DNA from: Fodinibacter sp963800505
GTDB lineage: Bacteria; Actinomycetota; Actinomycetes; Actinomycetales; Dermatophilaceae
Length of the DNA: 64,000 bases
NCBI GenBank assembly: GCA_963800505.1
Contig: CAWDBL010000004.1
Location: forward strand, 176,550 to 240,549
Direction of reading: 5' to 3'
Position 1 is the first letter of the stretch. Each line of letters begins with the position of its first letter. The position numbers and the translations under genes are program-made. This document shows, in pieces, positions 17,598 to 26,362 of the stretch. The notes beneath the pieces are model-generated. The model made no database searches. It saw only the letters and a list, made by a program, of their open reading frames with translations, and had not been told where the DNA came from.

Positions 17598-17615
17598 CAT
17601 CCCCTCTGACATCCG

Positions 17616-17665
17616 GACGAGCGGTGCGGGCCGTCGCCCGTTGGTGACGGCCCGCACCGTTCGTC
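17616..17665 (+). terminator. Strong intrinsic terminator-like hairpin
   Basis: Arms 17616-17635 and 17646-17665 pair over 20 bp with one mismatch (core GGTGCGGGCCGTC / GACGGCCCGCACC) around a 10-base loop. It lies 19 bases after the CPBP-like gene. There is no clear U-tract. It is the most stable hairpin noticed in the window. Confidence 0.7.
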
Positions 17666-17941
17666 GGCCCCGGCCGGGCCTTGACCCACGAAGCCGGGTA
17701 GGTACGGGCGCTAGGGGCGAGGTGGCGACCCCCGTCTGCGTCCAACCTAGACCGATCAGGCGACGCTGAGACGCGCGTGCTGACGTGGACTACGCGGCGC
17801 CAATCTGGCCGTGGGGCCGCTCGAGGCTATGTCAGGAGGCCGTTCGTCGCCGTCGCAACTGGTGGCCGCGCCGAGGCGCGGCTGACGCTGCAGGCGTGTG
17901 AGAGGTCAGTTGTGGCGAAGCCTGCGCGCGGGGCCTGCGGT

Positions 17942-18187
17942 CTACTGCTCGGGCACCCAAAGGGGCGCCCGCACCGCGTTACCGGTCAGGTTGTCGCACC
18001 GGACGAACTGGGTGCCTACCCGGGCGAGCCAACACGTGTGGTTGAGCGAGGCATGCGCAGAGATTGCCTGAGCGGTCAGGTCGGGGTCGTGAGGACGCGC
18101 GGCGGAGGCGGCCTCGGCGCTGAGCCCGCCCAACAGCAGCGCCGCGAGGGTGGCTGCCGGCCAGCGGCGAATGCAGGTGGCGTTCAT
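17942..18187 (-). CDS. Small secreted protein with two cysteines (81 aa)
   Basis: ATG 18187 follows AAGGAG with good spacing. The product starts MNATCIRRWPAATLAALLLG with an Ala-rich signal peptide, cleavage expected around residues 28-30 (AEAASAA). The mature part of about 50 residues is polar (DPDLTAQAISAHASLNHTC...) with two Cys (NHTCW and VRCDN) that could form a disulfide. No known family. Its upstream DNA carries copy B of the 70-bp element found also before the small membrane protein at 5072-5242. Confidence 0.6.
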   Translation of the reverse strand: MNATCIRRWPAATLAALLLGGLSAEAASAARPHDPDLTAQAISAHASLNHTCWLARVGTQFVRCDNLTGNAVRAPLWVPEQ

Positions 18188-18228
18188 GGCGTTCTCCTTC
18201 GGTGTGCTTGTGGTGCTGAAGTGACCTT

Positions 18229-18298
18229 CCAGTTGTCCCGCACCGTGCGATGGCCGTATGTACCGCGCGGCACACGCGCCGATGCTCACTGCGCACAG
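18229..18298 (-). promoter_or_regulatory. Copy B of the duplicated upstream element
   Basis: Matches 5301-5370: 42 of 47 bases in the main block, plus the GCGCACAG block at identical spacing. It ends 41 bases before the ATG of the small secreted protein. In the frame VHTAIARCGTTG three of the five differences in the main block are synonymous, so a short conserved upstream peptide is an alternative to a protein-binding or RNA element. Confidence 0.5.
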
Positions 18299-18454
18299 AA
18301 CTCCGCCCGCAAGGGCGCAGTCCGGCAGGCGGCGAAATGACGCAACCTCCTGCAGCCTGCGACGCGGCGTCCTATGTTGGCTGCGTGATCGCAGCCGACT
18401 CGCCTGTCCGGGGGCCGCGCTCGTCAGTGCGGCTTGAGTGAGAGAGGAGCATCG

Positions 18455-19357
18455 ATGACTGACGCCACCAGCCGGCATCACGACATGTCGGCGGAGCAGA
18501 TTGCGCGTGAGGACGAGGTCGTCGCGCGGGTGCTGGCATCGTTCGACGACTGCGCTGAACCGCGGCTGCGGGAGCTGATGCGCGGCGTTGTCAGCCACCT
18601 CCACGCCTTCTTGCGCGAGGTCAGGCTGACCGAGGAGGAGTGGGGCGTGGCCATCGCATTCCTGACCGCGGCAGGTCACATCACCAATGATCGACGCCAA
18701 GAGTTCATCCTGCTCTCAGACACCCTCGGTGCGTCCATGCAGACCATCGCCATTAACAACGAGGCGCACGGAGACGCCACGGAGGCAACCGTATTCGGTC
18801 CGTTCTACGTCGAAGGCTCTCCGGAGGTGGGCACCGGCGGGGACATCGCTTTCGGTGCGGCCGGTGAGCCCTGCTGGGTAGAGGGGACGGTCCGGGACAC
18901 CGCCGGTCACCCGGTCGCTGCCCGCATCGAGGTGTGGGAGGCCGATGACGATGGCTGGTACGACGTGCAGTACGGCGATGACAGGACCGCTGCCCGCGGT
19001 CATCTCTTCAGTGGGGAGGACGGCTCGTACCGGTTCTGGGCAATCACTCCGACGCCATATCCGATTCCGCATGACGGCCCGGTCGGGAAGATGCTCGAGT
19101 CGACAGGGCGGTCGCCCATGAGGCCGGCACATCTGCACTTCATGGTGCAGGCGCCTGGGCACCGGACCCTGGTCACGCACATCTTCGTGCGTGGTGACAC
19201 ATCCCTGGGCTCCGACGCCGTGTTCGGGGTGAAGGACTCCCTCATCCGAGACTTCCACCGCCAGGCACCGGGGGCACCCACGCCCGACGGACGGATGATC
19301 GAGGGCAGTTGGTCGCGCACGGTCTTCGATGTCGTGCTCGCACCCGAAGAGCCGTGA
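18455..19357 (+). CDS. Intradiol ring-cleavage dioxygenase (catechol/hydroxyquinol 1,2-dioxygenase type)
   Basis: 300 residues from ATG 18455, with GAGAGGAG upstream; an earlier in-frame start at 18434 lacks a site. The N-terminal all-helical dimerisation domain (about 1-100) is present. The catalytic domain carries ATVFGPFYVEGSPE, the iron ligands Tyr in GWYDVQYG and Tyr in TPTPYPIPHDGP, and the His pair in RPAHLHFMV. This supports non-heme Fe(III) cleavage of catechol-type rings to muconates. No other aromatic-catabolism gene lies beside it, so the physiological substrate is open; hydroxyquinol or catechol are likely. Confidence 0.9.
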   Translation: MTDATSRHHDMSAEQIAREDEVVARVLASFDDCAEPRLRELMRGVVSHLHAFLREVRLTEEEWGVAIAFLTAAGHITNDRRQEFILLSDTLGASMQTIAINNEAHGDATEATVFGPFYVEGSPEVGTGGDIAFGAAGEPCWVEGTVRDTAGHPVAARIEVWEADDDGWYDVQYGDDRTAARGHLFSGEDGSYRFWAITPTPYPIPHDGPVGKMLESTGRSPMRPAHLHFMVQAPGHRTLVTHIFVRGDTSLGSDAVFGVKDSLIRDFHRQAPGAPTPDGRMIEGSWSRTVFDVVLAPEEP

Positions 19358-19591
19358 GCACTCTGGTTGTGAGCATCGCCAGCACGCTCCCCGGCAGGGC
19401 GGGTCTGTCTGCCGGCCACCGGGCTGCGCGGACCCGACGACCCCGTGTGGCTTCCGGGTCGCGGTCGCCGACCAAACCGAGCTGGGGTCGCCCCGCTCAC
19501 GGGGAACAGTTTCAACCCCAGCCTGGCGGCGTGGGATCTAGCGGCGAAAGAGACGCAGTTCGTGGTTTTGCTGAGTTGCGCTGAACGCCCA

Positions 19592-20191
19592 CTAGGTACC
19601 GGACTTCTTCGTCGGCGCCGGGTAGGGGGTCTTGCCCTGCGCTAGGGCGTCGGTGAGCTGTTCGATGCGGCGGATGCGGGTCTCTGGTCGCACTGCGGTT
19701 TGGATGCGATTGAGGAAGGCGAAGCGGTTTCGGCTGTCCAGCGCGGCGTAGACATCGGTGAGGTCGCGCGCGGCCAGGGCGGCGGCGAGGTCGTCGGGCA
19801 CGACCGCGGTGGCCGGGCCGTCGTAGGCGGCAGCCCATCGGCCGTCCGCCTTCGCCCTTTCCACCTCAGCCAGGCCGGCGGGCCGCATCCGCCCCTCGGC
19901 GGTCAGTCGCTCAATGCGCTCGCGGTTGATCTTCGACCAGACGCTCTTGGCGCGCCGAGGGGTGAACCGCTGCACGTACCACTCGTCGTCGATCCGCCGG
20001 GAGATGCCGTCGATCCAGCCGAAGCAGAGCGCCACGTCCACGGCCCTCGTCCAGTCGATCGACGTGACGCCGGTGCCCTTCTTGGCCATCCGAACCCACA
20101 CGTGCGTGGCGGTCGACGCGTTGTCGACAAGCCAAGCCTCGAACGCCTTGTCGTCCTCGAAGAACACCGCGTCGGCGTGGACCATCGACAT
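19592..20191 (-). CDS. YdeI/OmdA-family protein (bacteriocin-protection type)
   Basis: 199 residues. Family motifs: FEAWLVDNASTATHVWVRMAKKG, ALCFGWIDGISRRIDDEWYVQRFTPRR, SVWSKINRERIERL and a C-terminal helical part ending with the usual PYPAP-like basic tail. YdeI-type proteins are small cytoplasmic proteins of unclear biochemical role, some linked to antimicrobial-peptide tolerance. It is monocistronic and lies next to the MarR gene in the same direction, 75 bases away. Confidence 0.85.
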   Translation of the reverse strand: MSMVHADAVFFEDDKAFEAWLVDNASTATHVWVRMAKKGTGVTSIDWTRAVDVALCFGWIDGISRRIDDEWYVQRFTPRRAKSVWSKINRERIERLTAEGRMRPAGLAEVERAKADGRWAAAYDGPATAVVPDDLAAALAARDLTDVYAALDSRNRFAFLNRIQTAVRPETRIRRIEQLTDALAQGKTPYPAPTKKSGT

Positions 20192-20266
20192 GCCGGCAGC
20201 CTACGGCCCCGTGTTTGAAGCATCTGGACGGCAGAGGGTTCGCGCCGCCTCACACGGCAACCCCAT

Positions 20267-20680
20267 CTACCCGGACACAGCCATCCGCAAAAGCGTCCGC
20301 CGCAGGGCCTCAAGGTCCTCAGGCGGGACCTTGTCGAGCAGGCGAGCCTCCATCAGGTCGATGTCGGCGCGAGCAGCGCTCTGGCGCGACCGGCCGGCTG
20401 GGGTGAGCCGGACGATCAGGTTGCGTCGGTCGCTGGGGTCCGGCTCACGCGCGACGAGGCCTTGTGCCTGGAGCTCGTCAAGCAGGCCTGTGAGGCGGTT
20501 CTTGTCGTATCGCATGGCCCGTGCGAGGGCGACCTGAGTGGGTGCCGGCTCCAGCGCCAGCTGCGACAACGCGGCGTACTGCCACATGGACAAGCCGTGC
20601 GCTCGAAGGATGGGGCCCTCCTCGTCCATGAGCCGGCGGACGGCACCGGCAAGCAGCGCACCGAGCTCAGGATCTGGCAC
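20267..20680 (-). CDS. MarR-family transcriptional regulator
   Basis: 137 residues from a GTG at 20680. The winged helix spans about 25-105: HGLSMWQYAALSQLALEPAPTQVALARAMRYDKNRLTGLLDELQAQGLVAREPDPSDRRNL, including the DxRxxxxxLT wing (DPSDRRNLIVRLT). It is divergent from the SRPBCC gene, with a long inverted repeat between them, which makes autoregulation and control of that neighbour likely. Confidence 0.9.
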   Translation of the reverse strand: MPDPELGALLAGAVRRLMDEEGPILRAHGLSMWQYAALSQLALEPAPTQVALARAMRYDKNRLTGLLDELQAQGLVAREPDPSDRRNLIVRLTPAGRSRQSAARADIDLMEARLLDKVPPEDLEALRRTLLRMAVSG

Positions 20681-20712
20681 GCAGGAAAGACTACCCAGTT
20701 GCCCGTTGACAG

Positions 20713-20751
20713 ATCGTATACATGGAATGATGATCTACATATGCATACGAT
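20713..20751 (+). promoter_or_regulatory. Inverted repeat, likely MarR operator
   Basis: ATCGTATACAT (20713-20723) and ATGCATACGAT (20741-20751) are inverted copies with one mismatch, 17 bases apart, in a locally AT-rich patch between the divergent MarR and SRPBCC genes. The right arm includes the ATG at 20741, so that gene may instead start at GTG 20756. Confidence 0.6.
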
Positions 20752-21151
20752 TACGGTGTGGCATGTTGAGACCAGGTCGATCGCCGTCCAGGCTCCTCCC
20801 GGCGTCGTTTACGCACTTGTCGCGGAGCCGCAGAACCTGCCGCGTTGGGCGCCTGGCTTCGCTCAAAGCGTCAGGGCGCAGGGGGACGAGCTGATCGTCT
20901 CGTCCCATGGTGAAGAGGTGCGGATGACGCTGAGGTCCTGGCCCGAGTCCCGGACTGTCGACATGTTGGCCGCCACGGACCACCGATTGGGCCTCTTCGC
21001 GCGCATCCTGCCAAACGGCGATGGCAGCGAGTGTGTCCTGTCCGTCACCTTCGGCGAGGACACACCGCCGGACGCCGTGGCGGCACAGATCGCAGTGCTT
21101 GCGGAAGAGCTCAAGGCGATCAAGTCGCTCAGCGAGGCGCCCGGGACTTGA
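20741..21151 (+). CDS. SRPBCC-superfamily protein
   Basis: About 131-136 residues (ATG 20741 or GTG 20756). The START-like fold is indicated by WHVETRSIAVQAPPGVVYALVAEPQNLPRWAPGFAQSV at the N-terminus, a beta-rich middle and a long C-terminal helix (VAAQIAVLAEELKAIKSL). These helix-grip proteins bind hydrophobic ligands. Being divergent from a MarR gene across an inverted repeat suggests induction by a small hydrophobic molecule. Confidence 0.8.
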   Translation: MHTITVWHVETRSIAVQAPPGVVYALVAEPQNLPRWAPGFAQSVRAQGDELIVSSHGEEVRMTLRSWPESRTVDMLAATDHRLGLFARILPNGDGSECVLSVTFGEDTPPDAVAAQIAVLAEELKAIKSLSEAPGT

Positions 21152-21527
21152 CCCTCGCAGGCTGCCTAGCGCCCCGCCGCCCCCTCGTCGGCCTCTGCAC
21201 CTGCTGCCCGCTCCCGATGCGGCCCTCCGCTCCCCAGCGCCGTGCATCCGTGGCGCGCTGCCGCTGCCTGAGGCCGGCCGTCAGGGTGCTGCTCGCAGCA
21301 CGCCGGAAGACGCTTCACACACGGCAAAAGCGCTGAAGCGAACCTACGCCGACGTGAACGGAGATAACACGTGGTTCAACGGCATCGGTCAGGGACGTCG
21401 ACTCGCTCTGAGCCACCAGCGCCCTGAATGAGAACGAAAGAACCCACACCCGACAGTAGCCCTCCCGGCACGACCGGTAGCCGGCTCGCGCTGAGACGCA
21501 CTTTGAAGGAGTGAACGGCGGGGAGAG
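21152..21527. other. Gene-free stretch
   Basis: Between the SRPBCC gene and the convergent LLM gene I see only Arg/Pro-rich shadow frames. No hairpin of note. Confidence 0.4.
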
Positions 21528-22337
21528 CTACTGGCCTGCCAGTTTGGTGACCGTCGGGCCCAACACGTCGGCGGAGCCGGCGCCCATGACGATGTAGGAG
21601 AAGCCGATCTCTTCCCGCCGTCGTTGAATCTCTTCGGCAGCGGCTGCTGGGTCTTCGGGGAGGATGGCCAGCGAGTCCGCCTTCCGCAACGCGTCCGGAT
21701 CGGTGTCTCGGGCCGACGCCATGAACGGCGCGACAATGTCACCGACGACCGAGACGTGCAGGGCGAGCTCAATCTCTCGTCCGGCGCGAAACTCGCGGGC
21801 CATCTCGGCGAGGTGGTCGCGTGTGCCGCTCGGCGACGCTGCGAAGGTGACCGTGTCGGCGACCTCCGCGGCCAATGCGCGCGCCTTCGGCCCGCTAACG
21901 GCCATGACCACCGGCGTGTGGGCACTGGGACCGTCTAGTTCGCGCAGTCGGGTCACCGCCTCACGCACCACTGCCAGCCGCTCCCTGGGTGGCAGGACCG
22001 GCATCCCGACCTCGCGAAGCTCGTCCTCGATCCCGGGCCTGCCAGTGCCGATGCCCATCTCGAAGCGACCCTGGGTGAGCAACGACAGCGAGTGCGCCTC
22101 CCATGCGGTGCTCCACGCGGGGCGCAGTGGCGATGCGTACACCCAGGTGCCGACGCGCAGGTTCGTCCACGCGGCGGCCATGGCAAGCGTTGGGCCAGGT
22201 GCGGGCTGCCATTGGGGGACGTCCGGCATCAGCACAGTCGAGTACCCCCAGTCGGCGAGCCGGCGAAGCTGGTCGCGCCAACAAGCCACGTCGGTCAGCA
22301 CCGGGGCGACGACTCCGAATCGAAACGGTCTGCTCAT
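21528..22337 (-). CDS. LLM-class, probably F420-dependent, oxidoreductase (TIGR03621-like)
   Basis: 269 residues from ATG 22337 (MSRPFRFGVVAP). TIM-barrel luciferase-like features: LADWGYSTVLMPDVPQWQPAPGP, LRVGTWVYASPLRPAW, SLLTQGRFEMGIGTGRPG and a C-terminal YIVMGAGSADVLGPTVTKLAG. This pattern fits the MSMEG-type F420 family. It reduces or oxidises an unknown small molecule with F420 or FMN in the cytoplasm. The gene is monocistronic. Confidence 0.85.
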   Translation of the reverse strand: MSRPFRFGVVAPVLTDVACWRDQLRRLADWGYSTVLMPDVPQWQPAPGPTLAMAAAWTNLRVGTWVYASPLRPAWSTAWEAHSLSLLTQGRFEMGIGTGRPGIEDELREVGMPVLPPRERLAVVREAVTRLRELDGPSAHTPVVMAVSGPKARALAAEVADTVTFAASPSGTRDHLAEMAREFRAGREIELALHVSVVGDIVAPFMASARDTDPDALRKADSLAILPEDPAAAAEEIQRRREEIGFSYIVMGAGSADVLGPTVTKLAGQ

Positions 22338-22794
22338 GGGCGGGACTCCGTTCAAGGGGGCGTGGGACCTCAGGAGAATCCGATGTTTCGGCCTCACCAG
22401 TACAACGAACGCCGTGACCCGGATGCGACACCCGCGGCGTGGACCGGGCGCGATGCGCCTATTCGCCTGCAACCCCGTCGGGGCCACACCGCCTGACCGT
22501 CTCGCGGCTGCCGCACCCATGATCCGTTTGGTCATGCCGAACTGGCGAGCGGAGATCACCACCGGCCGGGAATCGTACGTCGCCTCGTACCGGTCGTGAC
22601 GGGCGATGAAGCCTGAACCGTTCTCGCGGACTACGTGCAGCGCAATCGCGTGGCGGCTCGCTTCCTCCGAATCGTCCAGCCGGTCGTTGGGGTGGCGCTA
22701 CGACAGCAGACCGCAGGCGCGCCGTCGACTGTCCGATTCAGGCCCGTGGTGGCCTTCGCTCCCAGTTGCCCTGTTACGCGCCCTAGCAGGACAT
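22338..22794. other. Gene-free stretch
   Basis: No convincing gene. Plus-strand frames over 22430-22600 and 22606-22800 are Arg/Ser-rich with no family match. The right end borders the IS256-type remnant. Confidence 0.35.
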
Positions 22795-23010
22795 GGGTAG
22801 GAGTCCCGTGGAGTGGTGGGCTTTGAGGATCTCGCTGCCTACCGGTCACTGCCGTCGATGGCGGTGAGCGTGTCAGTATCGCGGTCGGGGTGGAGCTTGG
22901 CCATGGATGCTTCGGAGAGGTGGCGGCGTTCGTCGACGAGCCATTCGTGGTGGGTGTCGGCCAGGAGGAGCCCGCCCCGACCGAACATGAGGGTGGTCGG
23001 GCCCAGTACC
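22795..23010 (-). mobile_element. 3' remnant of an IS256-type transposase
   Basis: The minus strand reads a natural-looking C-terminus, LLLADTHHEWLVDERRHLSE then ASMAKLHPDRDT, to a TAG at 22839. It resembles the end of mutator (IS256) transposases (EW....RRYLSE.SM..L). Just beyond lies CCACCACTCCACGGGACTCC, reminiscent of an IS256-type inverted-repeat end. Only the tail remains, and its inner edge abuts the first recognisable residues of the DUF305 gene on the other strand. Confidence 0.4.
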
Positions 23011-23444
23011 TGCGGTTCGCTTTGATGATCCTGGCCTCTGCGGTGATGTGCGTCGTCGTCATGTACCTCAACACGTACTCCATCGACCACGTCTTCTGGA
23101 GCTGGACCCGGTTCTTCATGACGATGATGTCCGCCGCGACGATGACGGTCATCATGTTGGGCTTCATGCTCGGCATGTACCGCAACCGCACAGCGAACGC
23201 AGCCATCGCTGCCGGGGCGGTGGTGCTCTTCGGTGCCGGCCTGTTCCTGGTGCGCTCCCAAACCACCGGCGGCGCCGTCGCGTGGATGCGTGCGATCCCC
23301 CACCACTTCATCGCGATCCCCACCAGCGAACGCGCCGACATCCATGACCCCCGCGTTCAAGAGCTCGCAGACTCCATCATCGAAGCGCAACGCAACGAGA
23401 TCGAGGAGATGAGGACCTACATCGAGGACCTCGAGTCGCGGTGA
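22890..23444 (+). CDS. DUF305-type membrane protein
   Basis: Recognisable from about 22980 (EGGRAQYLRFALMILASAVM). Three TM segments: ILASAVMCVVVMYLNT, FMTMMSAATMTVIMLGFMLGMY, and IAAGAVVLFGAGLFLV. A DUF305 segment follows: MRAIPHHFIAIPTSERADIHDPRVQELADSIIEAQRNEIEEM with the HH pair. The family is often found with copper or heavy-metal genes. The 5' end is uncertain: upstream codons overlap the IS256 remnant on the other strand, so the native start may have been replaced. ATG 23025 is the next internal candidate. Confidence 0.65.
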   Translation: MELGHGCFGEVAAFVDEPFVVGVGQEEPAPTEHEGGRAQYLRFALMILASAVMCVVVMYLNTYSIDHVFWSWTRFFMTMMSAATMTVIMLGFMLGMYRNRTANAAIAAGAVVLFGAGLFLVRSQTTGGAVAWMRAIPHHFIAIPTSERADIHDPRVQELADSIIEAQRNEIEEMRTYIEDLESR

Positions 23445-23522
23445 GGCCGAGCCAGCGCCCACTGCCCATCAGCCCCAGATCGTCGCCCTGGAGCGGGCAT
23501 GACCCTGAGCGGCTCGAAGGCG

Positions 23523-24395
23523 TCAGCTTGGCTCTCGGCGGATGACGGCGTCCAGCAGTCGCGGGCCCCCCTCGACGACGACGACATCGGACCCGGTCTT
23601 GACACCGGCCTCCTTCAGCCCGTGAAGGACCGCCCGGATCACCTCGTGCTGAGCGAGTCTGGTCTCCATCTGTCGGGCACCGGACCAGAAGCGGAGATCC
23701 AGCCGGACGGTCGCCGACCCCACCCCCTGGAGCAGGGCCTGCGGGGCCGGCTCAGTCAGCACCGCACCGACCGACCTCATGGCCGACCGAGCCGCGACCA
23801 CCGCGGCATCCAAGTCGCTGCTGTCGTCGACGTCGATCGTCACCGTGGAGCGCACCTGCTCGAACCCCGTCTGGACAGTGACGATCTCGGAGTGCACCAG
23901 CGAGTTGGGGATGAGCACGAGCCGGCCGTCAAAAGTCCGCACCGCCGTACTGGTCAGCGAGATGGCCGTCACGGTGCCGGCGACGTCGCGAACAGCGATC
24001 TGGTCCTCGATGCGGAACTTGTCCCTGGCGAGGATCACCATCCCCGCGAACATGTTGCCCAAGACGGTCTGAAAGGCGATGCCGGCGGCGATGGTGATCA
24101 CCCCGATCCCGCCCAGCGCGTTGACCGGCCGCACACTGGGGAAGACGACGGTCACCGCCGCCGCGAAGGAGAACAGCTGGGCCAGCGTCCGGGCAAGGGC
24201 GCCGAAGATCGCGCTAGCACTGCTCGAGCGCCCCCTCCAAAGCAGAAACGTGCGAGTGCACCAACCGAGCACTCGGCTCAGCAGGTAGCCGCCGACCAAG
24301 ATGGCCAGCCCCCAGGCCACGGCCTGCCAGGTGATCGCCGGGAGAGCCACCGCACCGTCGACGGTGGACAGAACCATGAAGGAAGCAGGGTACAT
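23523..24395 (-). CDS. MscS-family small-conductance mechanosensitive channel
   Basis: 290 residues; ATG 24395, or ATG 24377 for a shorter start. TM helices at about 20-42 and 60-85, then the pore-lining TM3 (LGGIGVITIAAGIAFQTVLGNMFAGMVILA) and the beta domain signature FRIEDQIAV...GTVTAISLTSTAVRTFDGRLVLIPNS. The cytoplasmic alpha/beta domain completes the protein. It opens under membrane tension to release solutes on hypo-osmotic shock. The gene is monocistronic. Confidence 0.92.
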   Translation of the reverse strand: MYPASFMVLSTVDGAVALPAITWQAVAWGLAILVGGYLLSRVLGWCTRTFLLWRGRSSSASAIFGALARTLAQLFSFAAAVTVVFPSVRPVNALGGIGVITIAAGIAFQTVLGNMFAGMVILARDKFRIEDQIAVRDVAGTVTAISLTSTAVRTFDGRLVLIPNSLVHSEIVTVQTGFEQVRSTVTIDVDDSSDLDAAVVAARSAMRSVGAVLTEPAPQALLQGVGSATVRLDLRFWSGARQMETRLAQHEVIRAVLHGLKEAGVKTGSDVVVVEGGPRLLDAVIRREPS

Positions 24396-24714
24396 CCGTG
24401 GAGTCTGACATCAAGGCCACAAGCGGCTCACCGTCCCAGCGGCAGGGTCCCGGCGCTGTCGACCAGGCTCACAGCCGCGACGGCAGCCGCGCAGCACATG
24501 CCCACAGGAACCCGGGGCACCGGGGCACCGGGCCGCACGTGGAGGCCGCGAGCGCGATAGCCGAGTACAGCACGTCTCGTCCTACGCCGAGCCCGCGAGA
24601 GTGATCCCGTCCATTGGGCCGAAACGACATCCCCCCAGCGACAGTCCGGATGTCGCCAGCAGACATCACAAAGGCCTGAGGCGCTCCCTCGCCAAGCGTC
24701 GGAGCCGTGAGCCC
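24396..24714. other. Gene-free stretch with a possible membrane-protein scrap
   Basis: A minus-strand frame at 24470-24590 contains VLYSAIALAAST, which could be the relic of a TM helix, but no family can be assigned. Otherwise nothing is seen. Confidence 0.25.
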
Positions 24715-25275
24715 TCACGGTGCTGGTGGCGGCTCGTGCGCGTCTAGGCGGTCGGCTGCCCTCCGCAGGAGGAAGGCGAACACCACCAGGACTGCACCGG
24801 ATACCCAGCCGCTGAGAGCGAAGGGGACCCTAACCCAGACCAGGAAGATGACGCCGGGCAAGACAAGCGCCGTGGCCAGGTAGGCGAACATCCGCATGCC
24901 GTAGAGGAAGACGAACGGCAGGTAGTGCGCACCCACGATGACCATACTGGCGGGGAAGAAGAGCTCACCCCGGCCGGACAGCATGGCCAGGATGACCACA
25001 AGTCCGATAGGGACCGTGAACGCGATCTGCATCGCCAGCGCCGCCATGGGATGCCCCGATGGCAGCGATGCGGGGCGCCCCGCGAGTCGAGTGACCAACC
25101 AGGTGAGCGGGAAGATCACGGTCCCGCCCAGAAAGAGCACGCCGACCGCAGCCCCGGTGGAGACCCACTGGCCCACCGCCGCGGCCGACAGCCAGACCGC
25201 CGCAGAGACCAGCTGTCCGTAGAAGCCGCCCCGATAGAGGCGACGCACATCACCTTGGGCTTCGGCTATCGACAT
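24715..25275 (-). CDS. Multi-pass membrane protein (DUF7010-like)
   Basis: 186 residues with five to six hydrophobic helices: LVSAAVWLSAAAVGQWV, GAAVGVLFLGGTVIFPLTWLV, MQIAFTVPIGLVVILAML, FFPASMVIVGAHYLPFVFLYGMRM, YLATALVLPGVIFLVW and GAVLVVFAFLL. The GAHYLPFVFLYG segment recalls the DUF7010 family, whose function is unknown. It is a monocistronic gene starting MSIAEAQGDVRRLYRGGFYG. Confidence 0.7.
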   Translation of the reverse strand: MSIAEAQGDVRRLYRGGFYGQLVSAAVWLSAAAVGQWVSTGAAVGVLFLGGTVIFPLTWLVTRLAGRPASLPSGHPMAALAMQIAFTVPIGLVVILAMLSGRGELFFPASMVIVGAHYLPFVFLYGMRMFAYLATALVLPGVIFLVWVRVPFALSGWVSGAVLVVFAFLLRRAADRLDAHEPPPAP

Positions 25276-25523
25276 CGCGGCCTCTCGTCGTCTGGACCCA
25301 CTGGAAGCGTGCGTGGCAACTGTGGGGCAGGGGCAAGGCTATGTCGGCGCGGCGGCGGCGCCTCGCAACCGGTCAGCACGCAGGCGTTGCCGGCGACCCC
25401 GTCGCAGTCAGGGCGTTCGACTGGCGGCGCTGTGACGCGGGTCGTCCCTACGGAATGGAGTCAAGCGGCAACGCGTCGGCTCAGGGGGGCCTGACGCCGC
25501 TGAAGCATTCTTGAGGTGGGCGC

Positions 25524-26096
25524 ATGTCGAGCACCTTTGGCTTCACCCCTGGCCAACCACCGGAATGGGACATCGAGCGTTTCCTGCGTGGCGACGAGGT
25601 TGATACGGCCGTCATCACCCTGGAACGCAATCGACGCACGTTCGCGTGGAAGGTTGCCGATCTGGGCGCCGAAGGGCTGGGTCTTCGGCTTGGAGCGTCG
25701 TCGGTGACGCTAGGGGGCCTGCTTAAACACCTGGCCTGGGTGGAGGAACTCTACTTCCAAGACCGGCTCGGCGGTCGCCCGCTCATGGCGCCATTCGACC
25801 AGGTGGACCTCGAGGCGGACTGGGACGACTGGGCCTGGGGTACTGCAGCCGAAGATGACCCAGGTGCCCTGCGTGCGCTCTGGGTTGCCACCGTGCGCCG
25901 CTCCCGGGACGCGTTGGCTGAAGCCCTGTCCAGCGGCGGGTTGGAGCAAACCACCCACGACGGGATGAGCCTGCGCCGATTGCTGGCCGACATGATCGAG
26001 GAGTATGCCCGCCACACCGGGCACGCAGACCTGCTCCGCGAGCGGGTCGACGGGAGCACGGGAGAGGGCCCCCCAATGGACTTCCCAGTCCCCTGA
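25524..26096 (+). CDS. DinB/DUF664-family protein
   Basis: 190 residues. Four-helix-bundle DinB features: LERNRRTFAWKVADLGAEGLGLRLGASSVTLGGLLKHLAWVEELYF with the first conserved His, DWDDWAWGTA, and MIEEYARHTGHADLLRERVDG with the HxxHxD-type metal site. The family includes mycothiol-dependent enzymes and many uncharacterised actinobacterial proteins. The substrate is unknown. Confidence 0.9.
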   Translation: MSSTFGFTPGQPPEWDIERFLRGDEVDTAVITLERNRRTFAWKVADLGAEGLGLRLGASSVTLGGLLKHLAWVEELYFQDRLGGRPLMAPFDQVDLEADWDDWAWGTAAEDDPGALRALWVATVRRSRDALAEALSSGGLEQTTHDGMSLRRLLADMIEEYARHTGHADLLRERVDGSTGEGPPMDFPVP

Positions 26097-26362
26097 GTAT
26101 CGGGCCCTCAAGCCGGCGCCAGGGGCGACGGCCGCCCGGCGCATGGTCCTGCAGATGTCTACACGCTCCATCAAGCGGCTGAGACGCATCTCCAGCCCTC
26201 CCCGTTCCAGCTCGATGTAGCGACGGGCATGCAGCTCCGCGCTGACGGCCCTGCAGGGTGTGACGAGGTCGATCCGCCGGCCACTAGCGTTGTTTTCGAC
26301 AGTGGGAGTACGGTCCAAGCACCACCTGCAGCACCCTCGCCGCGGGGGGACGGCGGTGACAG

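Noticed and set aside
17777..18340. Plus-strand 187-codon frame over the small secreted-peptide gene
   Set aside because: The minus-strand gene has a signal peptide and AAGGAG site; the plus frame is an Arg/Gly-rich shadow.
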